NCBI RefSeq assembly: GCF_002139875.1
Contig: NZ_CP018793.1
Coordinates: forward strand, 868,001-932,000
Direction: 5' to 3'
DNA length: 64,000 bases
Source: Campylobacter vicugnae
GTDB taxonomy: Bacteria; Campylobacterota; Campylobacteria; Campylobacterales; Campylobacteraceae
The notes beneath the pieces were generated by a model, which was not told where the DNA came from, ran no database searches, and saw nothing but the letters and a program-made list of their open reading frames with translations. Made by a program: the position numbers and the translations under genes. Below are positions 29,396-37,674 of the stretch, in pieces (within the stretch, counting starts at the first letter, position 1; every line of letters begins with the position of its first letter).

Positions 29396-29652
29396 GTGAT
29401 AAAAGTAAAAAGATAAACACAGCCATAAAGGCAGCCGATAGTCTAAGCCTTGGGATTTCAATTGTTGTTGCAATTCTTATGGGTTTTGGTATTGGCTGGG
29501 GATTAAAAGAGCTAACTGGCTCAAACTGGGGTTTAGGTATTGGAATAGTAATTGGTGTAGGCGCTGCGATAAATAATATCTACAAAGCCTATAAATCTCA
29601 AGTAAAAAGCTACGCTGAATTTGATAAAAAGCAAAAAAGAGATGAAATTTAA
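29392..29652 (+). CDS. AtpZ/AtpI-like small membrane protein
   Basis: An 86-residue protein with two transmembrane helices (about 20-40 and 46-66), Gly-rich as in AtpZ/AtpI proteins ([17 protein letters not shown]). Members encoded beside F1Fo operons assist c-ring assembly or Mg/Ca transport. Here the gene is not next to atp genes, so only family membership is claimed. Confidence 0.75.
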   Translation: MSDKSKKINTAIKAADSLSLGISIVVAILMGFGIGWGLKELTGSNWGLGIGIVIGVGAAINNIYKAYKSQVKSYAEFDKKQKRDEI

Positions 29653-30115
29653 AAATTTAGCCCTTTTTTATATAGTTTTAGATTCTATATTGATAGCTGT
29701 TACTTCGGCTTTTGGATCGGTTGAGCTTTTAAATTCACAAGTTGCATTTATATGCTCAACTTTGATTTTATTTGCTAGTTATTTTGGATACAAAAGTAGA
29801 GTCAAAAATAAAAGCATAAATTATCAGCTAAGCGAGCAAGAAATTGAACTTTTTGAAGATGATATAGATGAGCAAACCCAAGAGCTAGATACTCAAGATA
29901 GCAATAACAAAAATGATAAAAAACCAGCCAAATTCCGTAAAATAGATATTTTAGGTGCGTTTAAGCCACTTAGACTTATTGGCTATCTTATCTTGATTGT
30001 AGCCTTTTTTGCTCTACTTAGACAGGGAATTTTTGAGCCTATATCATTTTTGGTTGGACTTGCTTTAATGCCACTTGGAGTCTTTATCGCAGGAGTTTTT
30101 TATGGCAGGAAGTAA
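29642..30115 (+). CDS. Conserved four-helix membrane protein of unknown function
   Basis: A 157-residue protein. ATG 29642 overlaps the preceding gene and has AAAAGAG upstream; an in-frame TTG at 29621 is less likely. Two N-terminal helices (about 5-48) and two C-terminal helices (about 107-150) flank an acidic, Gln/Asn/Asp-rich cytoplasmic loop (EQEIELFEDDIDEQTQELD). No family is recognised. It is in the same place as a C. jejuni membrane protein next to hemL (Cj0851c, from memory). Confidence 0.75.
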   Translation: MKFKNLALFYIVLDSILIAVTSAFGSVELLNSQVAFICSTLILFASYFGYKSRVKNKSINYQLSEQEIELFEDDIDEQTQELDTQDSNNKNDKKPAKFRKIDILGAFKPLRLIGYLILIVAFFALLRQGIFEPISFLVGLALMPLGVFIAGVFYGRK

Positions 30116-31322
30116 AAGAGCTATAACCTCGCTAAATGCTTTATTTATAGGTGTTAGCTTTATCTTTATAGCTAGTGGTTTAGTAGTTAGTTCTGCTGGT
30201 GTTTTGCTAAATGATATGGGCGCTTCAAAGACACAAATTGGCCTTATTACATCATTCTTTTTTATAGGTGCTATTACTTGCACTATAGTATCTCATAGGC
30301 TTATCTCTAAGGTAGGTCATATGAGAGCCTATGCTATATTTACGGCACTTTTTGCTATTTCAGCTCTTCTTCACGATATGAGCAACAATCTAATATTTTG
30401 GGCGATTTTAAGATTTATGCTTGGATTTTGCTATTATAGTATTGTTTTAATTGTAGAGAGCTGGCTAAATGAGAAGATTCCAAATTCAGTTCGCTCAAGA
30501 GTGCTTGGATTTTATGAGATTGTATTTTATAGCACTTTTGCCATTGGGGCTGTGATTATGAGTATGGATCTTAGCACTACTAAGGTTTTTTTAATAGGAA
30601 CCATCTCAATTATTCTTGGCTCAATTCCTCTAAATTTTCTTAAAATCAAATCGCCAAAAATACCAAAAGCAATAAGCATTAGCCTACCACGGATTTATAA
30701 TATAGCACCATTAGCCCTTGCTACAAGTATTATAGCTGGACTTACGATGAACGGATTTTTCTCTATGGCTTCGCTATTTATAATTACTCAAGGCTATACT
30801 CCAGCACAAGCTGGTATCTTTATAATCATCGGTATGTGTGGTGGATTTATGGCTCATACTATATTTGGAACAATTTCAGATAAATTTGGCAGAAAATTGG
30901 CAATTATTCTAGCTTCTAGTATAGCTTTATTTGCTTGTTTAGGATTTATATCTGTTAATCCAGATATTATTGCACAATATATTATTGTATTTTTTTTAGG
31001 ATTTGGGATATTTGTACTCTATGCCCTAGCCTTAGCTAGAGCAAATGATATAGTTACAGATAAAAATGCCTATGTAGAAGTTGTAAGAGCTTTACTTTTT
31101 AGCTATTTGATTGGCTCATTTTTATCTACTATTATAATTGGATTTTTGATAAACCAATTTGGCTTTACAGCCTTTATATATTACTATATCGTTTTATTAG
31201 CATTTTTAATAATTTTTGCTATATTTCAAAAAAATGTACCAAAAGAACAAGAAGTGGCATTTACTCGCCATAGTGGCCACAGCGTAATATTTGATGAGTT
31301 AAATAATGATAATAGTAAATAA
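30102..31322 (+). CDS. Major facilitator superfamily transporter
   Basis: A 406-residue, twelve-helix MFS permease. ATG 30102 (MAGSKRAITS) is preferred over TTG 30075. A loop resembling the YcaD/CynX-type subgroup is seen at ESWLNEKIPNSVRSRVLG, and FGTISDKFGRKLAI is the classic MFS loop motif between halves. The substrate is unknown. The 3' end overlaps the FliK-like gene by 17 nt, so they are likely cotranscribed. Confidence 0.85.
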   Translation: MAGSKRAITSLNALFIGVSFIFIASGLVVSSAGVLLNDMGASKTQIGLITSFFFIGAITCTIVSHRLISKVGHMRAYAIFTALFAISALLHDMSNNLIFWAILRFMLGFCYYSIVLIVESWLNEKIPNSVRSRVLGFYEIVFYSTFAIGAVIMSMDLSTTKVFLIGTISIILGSIPLNFLKIKSPKIPKAISISLPRIYNIAPLALATSIIAGLTMNGFFSMASLFIITQGYTPAQAGIFIIIGMCGGFMAHTIFGTISDKFGRKLAIILASSIALFACLGFISVNPDIIAQYIIVFFLGFGIFVLYALALARANDIVTDKNAYVEVVRALLFSYLIGSFLSTIIIGFLINQFGFTAFIYYYIVLLAFLIIFAIFQKNVPKEQEVAFTRHSGHSVIFDELNNDNSK

Positions 31323-33330
31323 TACCCCAACCCAGCAACCAACTCAAAATAAAGATGAAAAGAAAACTTCATCAAAGGAAAATAGCACTACAACTACCTT
31401 AAATGATGGCAAAACCATACTAAAAAAACCAACCCAAGGTGTTGTAATTGAGCAGACTAAACTCGATTTAGAATTAAATAAATTCACATCAAAACTATTA
31501 AATGCTCTAAAAGCCAATATAGATGATGGCTCATATAAACAAAATGCCCTTGCCCAAATCAAATCATCTCAAGTAGCTCCAAATTTAGCCAAAGATCTAA
31601 CATTAATCTTAAAATCCATAAAATCAGATCCAGCCCTAAGTCAATTAGGGGCTAAATTAGAGAGCTTTATCAAGCCAGTTGAACATATAAAAACCACAAA
31701 TATAGCCCAAACCATCAAGGATACAGGCATAATGCTAGAGGCTAAACTCGCCCAAACACTAAAGCCTGAAATTTTACCAACTAGCATAAAAACCCTACTA
31801 TCCCAGATGAAAAATACAGCCAATAAAGACCTAGCCCTAGCCTTTATAACTTTAGCAAATACACAAGATAGTGATCCAAATCAAAGCTTTAATGCGCTTT
31901 TAGATATCTTACAAAAAAATAAACTCAAAAATGATGAAGTTCTAAAAAGCTCAAATTTCAAACCACTTTTAGAAGCCAATGCCAAACTTGAAAATATAGC
32001 TAAATTTTTAGATAAAATAGCAAATCAAATTCAAACTAATCCCAAAAATCCAATCTCAATCGAACAAAATATCTCACGCACGATAAATCAAGCACAAAAT
32101 GTGATAAAAAATATAGAAACAACCCTATCGCAAATTAATTTTAATCATCCAAATTTAAAAAATGTAAAACCTCTAAACAATCAGCTAAGCCAGATGATAT
32201 CTGATATAAAAGAGAGTTTAAAAGAGCTAAAATCACACATTACCACACCTGCTACAGATATAAAAGAGCTAAAACTTATCCAAAATATAGCTAGCAATAA
32301 TAGACAATCTGCTTTTTTAGATTCTCAAAATATCAAACAAATAGCCACTACTGCTAAAACAGCCACTAATAACATAAATGAAGCTATAAATATTATTAAA
32401 AATCTAGACCCAGCCATATCTCAAAAATTAAACCAAAATATACAAAATAGCAAAACTTTAGTTGCCTCATTAAATACTCAATCAAATTTACAAACACCAA
32501 ATAGCATATCCTCTGCCACGCAAGCCATACAAACCTCACAAACCCAATCAATACCAAATCTAGAAAGTATAATAAATAGCATAAATCCAGCCCAAAATAG
32601 TATAAATTTAAATAACTTTATTCAGCATATTAATACCGATGCTAATAATTTTAATTTACAAGATAAATTATCAATGGCTGCTAGAAAATTATCAAATATT
32701 ATTAACTTTTTTGATAAAAATAGCCAAGAAGCTAAAAATAATATAATCGAATTAAAAAGCCTAATAAAAGCTACAAATTTAGCCAAATCAGATATAGCAA
32801 ATATAATGCCAAATGATAAAAATTTATCTGCTCAAGCCTTGCAAAACGATGTCAAAGCGACACTTTTAGCGCTAAAAGAGGCTACAGCTAATCAGCCAAA
32901 TCAAGCAGCACTAAATCAAAATATAAATAGACTTCTAACCCAAATTGAAATGCATCAACTAATTAGCTACGCTCAAAACTCACTCCAAACATATCTACCA
33001 TATTCATGGGATGCTTTAGAAAGTAGTAGCGTAGCATTTAAACAAGGCAAAAAGAATAGATTTTATGCTAAAATTGATCTAAATTTCACCCATTTTGGCC
33101 ATGTAGATATCGTAATTGCATTAAGCGATAATAAATATATAGATATTAGCATTGCTACTGGAACAGTCGAATTTAAAGATTTAATCTTAGGTTCTAGCAA
33201 AGAGTTAAAAACCGCAATAACTGGTCTTGGATTAATAGTAAGTAGCTTTACACTAGCCCACAAACCTAAAAAAACCCCATATAATCAAATAGATAAAGCA
33301 TTTGATTTTGGATTTAATAAAAAGGCATAA
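31306..33330 (+). CDS. FliK-like flagellar hook-length control family protein
   Basis: A 674-residue, soluble, low-complexity Asn/Gln/Lys/Thr-rich protein with no signal peptide. Residues 1-570 are mostly helical with repeated NI/NQ-type segments. The C-terminal part (about 580-665) forms alternating beta strands such as RFYAKIDLNFTHFGHVDIVI, resembling the Flg_hook substrate-specificity domain. The downstream FlhB-C-terminal-like gene supports a type III export role: FliK interacts with FlhB to switch export from hook to filament. The coding strand is noticeably G-poor, following the amino-acid bias. A separate main FliK may exist elsewhere, so the exact role is inferred. Confidence 0.7.
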   Translation: MIIVNNTPTQQPTQNKDEKKTSSKENSTTTTLNDGKTILKKPTQGVVIEQTKLDLELNKFTSKLLNALKANIDDGSYKQNALAQIKSSQVAPNLAKDLTLILKSIKSDPALSQLGAKLESFIKPVEHIKTTNIAQTIKDTGIMLEAKLAQTLKPEILPTSIKTLLSQMKNTANKDLALAFITLANTQDSDPNQSFNALLDILQKNKLKNDEVLKSSNFKPLLEANAKLENIAKFLDKIANQIQTNPKNPISIEQNISRTINQAQNVIKNIETTLSQINFNHPNLKNVKPLNNQLSQMISDIKESLKELKSHITTPATDIKELKLIQNIASNNRQSAFLDSQNIKQIATTAKTATNNINEAINIIKNLDPAISQKLNQNIQNSKTLVASLNTQSNLQTPNSISSATQAIQTSQTQSIPNLESIINSINPAQNSINLNNFIQHINTDANNFNLQDKLSMAARKLSNIINFFDKNSQEAKNNIIELKSLIKATNLAKSDIANIMPNDKNLSAQALQNDVKATLLALKEATANQPNQAALNQNINRLLTQIEMHQLISYAQNSLQTYLPYSWDALESSSVAFKQGKKNRFYAKIDLNFTHFGHVDIVIALSDNKYIDISIATGTVEFKDLILGSSKELKTAITGLGLIVSSFTLAHKPKKTPYNQIDKAFDFGFNKKA

Positions 33331-33332
33331 AT

Positions 33333-33599
33333 ATGGCAAAAAAGATTAAAAAAGCAGTTGCCCTAGGATATAATAAAGATAAAAATAACGCTCCAAAGGT
33401 TTTAGCTAGCGGCAAGGGCGAAGTAGCTCACAAAATCATAGAAGCTGCCAAAATATATAAAGTCCCAATCAAAGAAGATAGCGATCTAGTAGAGATTCTA
33501 AGCAAGGTAGATATCAATCAAGAAATCCCACCAAATCTTTATAAAGCCGTTGCTGAAGTATTTAGCTTTCTTTATCGCACTACAAAGCTAAAAAATTAA
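33333..33599 (+). CDS. FlhB C-terminal-like protein (FlhX type)
   Basis: An 88-residue protein corresponding to the cytoplasmic C-terminal part of FlhB/YscU after its autocleavage site. It shows VALGYNKDKNNAPKVLASG, GEVAHKIIEAAKIYKVPI and YKAVAEVFSFLYR, but lacks the NPTH cleavage motif and all membrane helices. In Helicobacter pylori a similar stand-alone protein (FlhX) can replace the cleaved FlhB fragment. It starts 2 nt after the FliK-like gene. Its last 4 nt overlap the convergent zupT stop. Confidence 0.85.
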   Translation: MAKKIKKAVALGYNKDKNNAPKVLASGKGEVAHKIIEAAKIYKVPIKEDSDLVEILSKVDINQEIPPNLYKAVAEVFSFLYRTTKLKN

Positions 33600-34465
33600 A
33601 TCCCAAGCAAAATAAGACTCACTGCCATCACAGCCATACCACCAACTAATCCATATAAACTATCATGTGCCTTATCATAACTTCTAGCAGCAGGCAAAAG
33701 CTCATCAAAACTAATAAACACCATAATTCCAGCTACAACACCAAAAACCACTGCCAAAACTATATCGTTCAAAAATGGCATTAAAATCAAAGCACCAACA
33801 ACAGCACCAACAGGCTCAGCAAGTCCAGATAGACAAGAGTAGATAAAGGCTCTTTTTTTATCTCCAGTAGCGTGATATATAGGCAAAGAGACTGCAAGAC
33901 CTTCTGGAATATTATGCAAAGCTACAGCTATAGCAATCACTACACCAAAACTAAACGATTCAACACCACTAATAAATGTCGCAAACCCTTCAGGAAAATT
34001 ATGCAAAGTAATAGCAAAAGCTGTTATAACTCCAGTTCTTTTAAGACGCTTTAATCCAGAAGTACTAATACCTGGATGATATATAGGTCGTGGTTCATTT
34101 TGACTTGGAAGTGGGCAAAATTTAAGTTCATCAAGGCTATCTTTTGGCTCATGTGGATTTAGATCGCTTGGTATAAACTTATCAATCAAAGCAGTCAAAA
34201 TAATCCCACCAAAAAACGCAAGCAATCCTATAAGTTCAGCATTTTTATTCTCAAAAACTCTAGCAAACTCACCCATAGAATCAGGCAAAATTTCCATAAA
34301 CGAGATATAAATCATCACCCCAGCACTAAATCCAAGCCCAATGCTAAGAAGTCTATAATCATCTTTTTTGCTAAAAAATGCAATCACAGCACCAATTGAA
34401 GTAGAAAACCCAGCAAATAAAGTAAGTAAAAACGCATAAAATAATTGATTAAATTCAAATTCCAT
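33596..34465 (-). CDS. zupT: ZIP-family metal transporter (ZupT-like)
   Basis: A 289-residue inner-membrane transporter with eight predicted helices. The metal-binding helices carry HNFPEGFATFISGVE and HNIPEGLAVSLP, the ZupT signatures. A long hydrophilic loop (about 100-135) separates TM3 and TM4. It would import zinc, iron or other divalent cations. An inverted repeat AATAATAA/TTATTATT at 34477-34495, just upstream of the start, could be an operator. Confidence 0.88.
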   Translation of the reverse strand: MEFEFNQLFYAFLLTLFAGFSTSIGAVIAFFSKKDDYRLLSIGLGFSAGVMIYISFMEILPDSMGEFARVFENKNAELIGLLAFFGGIILTALIDKFIPSDLNPHEPKDSLDELKFCPLPSQNEPRPIYHPGISTSGLKRLKRTGVITAFAITLHNFPEGFATFISGVESFSFGVVIAIAVALHNIPEGLAVSLPIYHATGDKKRAFIYSCLSGLAEPVGAVVGALILMPFLNDIVLAVVFGVVAGIMVFISFDELLPAARSYDKAHDSLYGLVGGMAVMAVSLILLGI

Positions 34466-34792
34466 TTATATACCCAAATAATAATTTTTATTATTAAACT
34501 ATAATATCGCTAAATTTTAGCTTTAAAAAATAGCAAATTTAGATATTATTTATAACTTTATACCTTCTTATTAGTATAAATGAACCAACCGATATACATA
34601 TATCTATTTATTATAATAATTTTGATACTAAATTTTCAAATTTATACTACTTAATAATACAAACCCTAAGATATTAAATTTACTAATCTATTTAGACTAT
34701 AATATAAACTTTTAAATAATTTTAAACTATTAAGAATTATGAAAATTTCAAATCACCAAGCTAACAAGTTGGCTGATAAATAAGATAAAAGA
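34466..34792. other. Intergenic strip between zupT and flagellin terminator
   Basis: About 330 nt with no gene. It is strongly AT-rich. The only structure I see is an 8-bp inverted repeat AATAATAA/TTATTATT with a 3-nt loop at 34477-34495, within the presumed zupT promoter. A CGATAT hexamer occurs on the minus strand at 34504-34509. No RNA gene is recognisable. Confidence 0.4.
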
Positions 34793-34833
34793 TTTAACCC
34801 CAAAGAGGCTAGATTTAGTCTCTTTGGGTTAAA
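34793..34833 (-). terminator. Flagellin gene terminator
   Basis: Immediately after the flagellin stop, the minus strand forms TTTAACCCAAAGAG paired with CTCTTTGGGGTTAAA (one bulged base) around an 11-nt loop. A T-rich tail (TCTTTTATCTTATTT) follows. This is a strong intrinsic terminator, and the symmetric T-runs on the other strand could also act on plus-strand transcripts. Confidence 0.82.
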
Positions 34834-36399
34834 TTACTGAAGCAGTCTTAAGATATTTTGTTGCACTGAGTTAGCTTGACTCATAGCATAGCTACCACTT
34901 TGGGCTAGTATGTTAAATTTAGAGAAGTTTGCACTCTCACTAGCAAAGTCCACATCTCTTATTTGAGATTCAGCTGATTTTACATTTACTTGAGTAACTG
35001 TAATATTGTTTATAGTAGCTACTAATTGGTTTTGTACTGAACCTAGATCAGCTCTTAATTTATCTAGAGTTTTTCTAGCTGATTCAGCTACATCTATCAT
35101 AGCTTGAGCACCACCATAGGTATTTACGCCACCAGTTTGGTCTGTCAATTGACCAGCATTAGATGCACCACCATTAAAGAAGCCCATAGCTTTAGCCATA
35201 GCAGCACTAATCGTGCCAGAATTCATATATTTTAAATTTACTGAAGCTTGATTGTAAGTAGCCGTTGCGATTGAAGCTACCGTAATAGCCGCTGCAGACA
35301 TACCGCTAATAACTGACATATTATTTAAACCTATTTTAATATCTCTAGCATCTTGACGAATAAATGTCATTGTTCCTAACATAATGGCACCGCCATCTGA
35401 TGCCGCTACGCTTGTACCAGCTGAATAGCCACCCATAAAACTAGCACCAGAAACTACATTTAATCTAATAGCTCTACCATCCTTAGCTGCTAGAACCAAT
35501 TTACCATTATCAAGGCTAGCTTCTACGCCGGTTTCATCTTTTTTAGCATTGATTGCACCGATTAATACATTATCGCTATCGTTTGCTTTTACAGTGATAT
35601 TACCAATAGTTACGCCATTGATTACTAAACCTTGAATATTGCCCGCAGATATTCCATTACTAAAAATTTGAGTATTATTAACCTTAACTTTTACACCAGT
35701 TTTATCTGAAACTCCGTTCATCATTTCAGCTACAGCTTTGTAGCCATCTGTTTGCATCGCAGTAGAAGCTATTTTTTGAAATTCATAACCATTAGGATAT
35801 CCATCTATACCACTGAGTTTTACTTGAACACCGGATAATGTAGACAATACTGAAAATCTAGCATTATTTGTAGTCTCAAACCTAGTATGCCCAATAGTAT
35901 TTGAGTTTGTAGCACCTATGCTTACTTTAGCAGTTTCATTACTATAAGCACCAATTTGGAAGTTTTTATTTGAGAAGTTACCATTTAGTAGTTGTTGTCC
36001 ATTAAAGCTTGTAGTAGTAGCTATCATATCTAGCTCTTCAAGTAGTCTGCTAATATCATTTTGAAGTGCTCTTCTAGAATCAGAGTTTTGACCATCTTGT
36101 GCTGCTTGGATAGCTTTAGTTTTAATAGTATCAAGTATTTTAATCTGTTCATCCATAGCTTTATCTGCAGTTTGAACAATACCAATTGCATCATTACCAT
36201 TAGCAATTGCTTGACCTAAAGAGTTAGCTTGGCTTTTTAGTGAATCAGCAATAACAAGACCAGAAGCATCATCAGCTGCTGTTTGAATTCTAAGACCTGA
36301 ACTTAGGCGACCTAGTGAGCTAGTAAGCTCTCTATCAGTAATAAGTGAGTTAGCATGTGCATTCATAGCTGCAATGTTAGTGTTAATTCTAAAACTCAT
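34834..36399 (-). CDS. Flagellin (filament protein)
   Basis: A 521-residue flagellin. The conserved N-terminal D0/D1 (MSFRINTNIAAMNAHAN, SSGLRIQTAADDASGLVIAD) and C-terminal D1/D0 (LRADLGSVQNQLVATINNI, ending QSNSVQQNILRLLQ-type residues) flank a Gly/Ser/Ala-rich variable centre. That centre holds many Ser/Thr that are typical O-glycosylation sites in Campylobacter. It is shorter than C. jejuni FlaA (about 570). Only one copy is present here; a tandem flaA/flaB pair is absent, so flaA versus flaB cannot be assigned. The 5' region carries a sigma-28-like promoter, a hairpin leader and a G12 tract. Confidence 0.94.
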   Translation of the reverse strand: MSFRINTNIAAMNAHANSLITDRELTSSLGRLSSGLRIQTAADDASGLVIADSLKSQANSLGQAIANGNDAIGIVQTADKAMDEQIKILDTIKTKAIQAAQDGQNSDSRRALQNDISRLLEELDMIATTTSFNGQQLLNGNFSNKNFQIGAYSNETAKVSIGATNSNTIGHTRFETTNNARFSVLSTLSGVQVKLSGIDGYPNGYEFQKIASTAMQTDGYKAVAEMMNGVSDKTGVKVKVNNTQIFSNGISAGNIQGLVINGVTIGNITVKANDSDNVLIGAINAKKDETGVEASLDNGKLVLAAKDGRAIRLNVVSGASFMGGYSAGTSVAASDGGAIMLGTMTFIRQDARDIKIGLNNMSVISGMSAAAITVASIATATYNQASVNLKYMNSGTISAAMAKAMGFFNGGASNAGQLTDQTGGVNTYGGAQAMIDVAESARKTLDKLRADLGSVQNQLVATINNITVTQVNVKSAESQIRDVDFASESANFSKFNILAQSGSYAMSQANSVQQNILRLLQ

Positions 36400-36453
36400 T
36401 GTATATCCTTTAAAGTAAAATAATTTGGCTTAAACTTAATCCTTTGTTTAAGC
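36400..36453 (-). promoter_or_regulatory. Flagellin leader with GGA-loop hairpin (possible CsrA site) and RBS
   Basis: On the minus strand an 8-bp perfect stem GCTTAAAC/GTTTAAGC (36446-36453 with 36428-36435) presents AAAGGATTAA in its 10-nt loop. A second AAAGGAT at about 36405-36411 is the ribosome site, six bases before ATG. CsrA binds GGA in hairpin loops and at ribosome sites. In C. jejuni the flaA leader is a CsrA target controlled by FliW; assignment here is by analogy. Confidence 0.55.
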
Positions 36454-36463
36454 ATATACCATT

Positions 36464-36486
36464 ATATCGCACACAATATTAATTTA
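36464..36486 (-). promoter_or_regulatory. Sigma-28-like flagellin promoter
   Basis: Minus-strand CGATAT (36464-36469) with TAAA (36483-36486) separated by 13 nt resembles the FliA promoter of epsilonproteobacterial flagellins. Spacing is slightly short, so the upstream element is less certain. The predicted transcription start is near 36457, giving a leader of about 58 nt. CGATATAAT also contains a partial sigma-70 -10. Confidence 0.55.
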
Positions 36487-36493
36487 TTTATAT

Positions 36494-36505
36494 GGGGGGG
36501 GGGGG
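36494..36505. repeat. G12 homopolymer (candidate phase-variable tract)
   Basis: Twelve consecutive G on the plus strand, in a region otherwise close to 85% A+T. It lies 7 nt upstream of the proposed -35 of the flagellin promoter. Poly-G tracts of this length are the classical slipped-strand contingency loci of Campylobacter, though usually inside coding sequence. Confidence 0.9.
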
Positions 36506-36756
36506 AATTTGATATATTTTTCATAAAATTTGCAAATTTCTTTATAAATTTAATAGAATTTGAGTTAAATTTGATAAATGTAACTATTTTATCATAAGAT
36601 GAAATTTGAGAAATTTTAAAGAATTTAGCCATATAGTTAAAATGTAATGCAAGTGTAATTAAATTTAAAAGATTTGAGAGTTTGGCTAGAAATAAGGGGT
36701 GAGATGGGTGGTTATTGCAAGAAAGATAAAGATAAATAGATCTATAAAAATATTGA

Positions 36757-37080
36757 TTAAATAGCTTTAAAACCATATAAAAGTATCAAATATAAATACA
36801 CTATAAGACAAGAAGCTACTCTTATGAGTGGTAAAAGTTTTAAATTTGCTGAAGTTATTAAATAAGGTAGTAGATAGAACCCATAGGGGTTGTATTTCTT
36901 CACTTTCGTGGGGTAAAGCTTAATAGCTTGACAATAATTACGCAAAGTAATATAATTACCATGAATACAAATTTTAGCATTTATTCTTTTCTCCTTTCTA
37001 TGGAGACAGAATTTGCCATAGGGGAGCCACCCTATGGCATAATCCCCATAACGCAATATATCATTATAATCTACTGATTT
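36757..37080 (-). other. Unassigned small open frame in gene-poor strip, possibly a gene remnant
   Basis: A frame of about 100 codons reads on the minus strand with TTG as the only plausible start (37056) and no ribosome site. It is open upstream to a stop near 37090. The translation contains YGDYAIGWLPYGKFCLHRK and ICIHGNYITLRNYCQ, Cys/Tyr-rich and unlike random AT-rich sequence. The patch 36880-37050 is visibly richer in G+C than its flanks. I recognise no family. It could be a decayed gene, a small gene or a structured RNA. Confidence 0.25.
37015..37038. repeat. Palindrome in GC-richer patch
   Basis: A perfect 9-bp inverted repeat GCCATAGGG/CCCTATGGC with a 6-nt loop (GAGCCA). It lies inside the unassigned frame. 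No T-run follows on either strand, so it is not an obvious terminator. Confidence 0.6.
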
Positions 37081-37196
37081 TCTTAAATTTTATACAACTC
37101 CACTTTTAAATCTTTACACACTATCCCATAATTAAAATAATAAAATCAACTAATATAATAAAAAGCAGCTTTTAACATAGCATAAACCAAATATTT

Positions 37197-37236
37197 TATA
37201 AAAATATAAAAATATAAAAATATAAAAATATAAAAA
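37197..37236. repeat. Tandem repeat, 8-bp unit x5
   Basis: Five perfect copies of TATAAAAA in the gene-poor strip downstream of the ribosomal operon. Potentially length-variable. Confidence 0.92.
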
Positions 37237-37545
37237 TATATGCCCAATACTATTTATTTAACACATATATATTATAAAGAGTAAAATCAGATAAAATATA
37301 AAGATTAATAATCACGAATTTAGTTAAACAGTATAGCTATACCTTTAAAAAGATGAATTATAAAATAGATAATCTATATAAAGCTTATAAATAAACCATA
37401 CATAAAATAATAACCATATAAAACTACTAACACTAAACACAATATAAAATTTCACACATAAACCCTATAATAAGGATAATAAGGATATAGACAATCTTAT
37501 ATAAAATATAAATATAAAACCCTAGATATAAAAAGAAGAATACGC

Positions 37546-37638
37546 AAATAGATATAAATAGATATAAATAGATATAAATAGATATAAATAGATATAAATA
37601 GATATAAATAGATATAAATAGATATAAATAGATATAAA
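37546..37638. repeat. Tandem repeat, 10-bp unit about 9 copies
   Basis: Unit GATATAAATA repeated perfectly from 37551 to 37630 (eight full copies), with partial copies on both sides. The period matches roughly one turn of DNA helix, so each unit faces the same side. Confidence 0.95.
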
Positions 37639-37674
37639 CCTAAAACATACTAGTAAAACAGATAAAGAATATAA

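Noticed and set aside
34504-34509. CGATAT upstream of zupT as a sigma-28 promoter
   Set aside because: The TAAA element would be 12 nt away, the hexamer is common by chance in this AT-rich DNA, and a metal transporter is an unlikely FliA target.
36462-36776. A 104-codon open frame on the minus strand running through the G12 tract
   Set aside because: It spans the flagellin promoter and poly-G tract, has no ribosome site and encodes Phe/Tyr/Ile-rich low-complexity sequence typical of AT-rich non-coding DNA.
36757-37056. Transposase fragment
   Set aside because: No DDE or zinc-ribbon motif and no terminal inverted repeats; kept only as an unassigned patch.
37546-37638. Possible CRISPR array
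   Set aside because: The repeats are directly tandem with no spacers, a 10-bp unit and no cas genes nearby.
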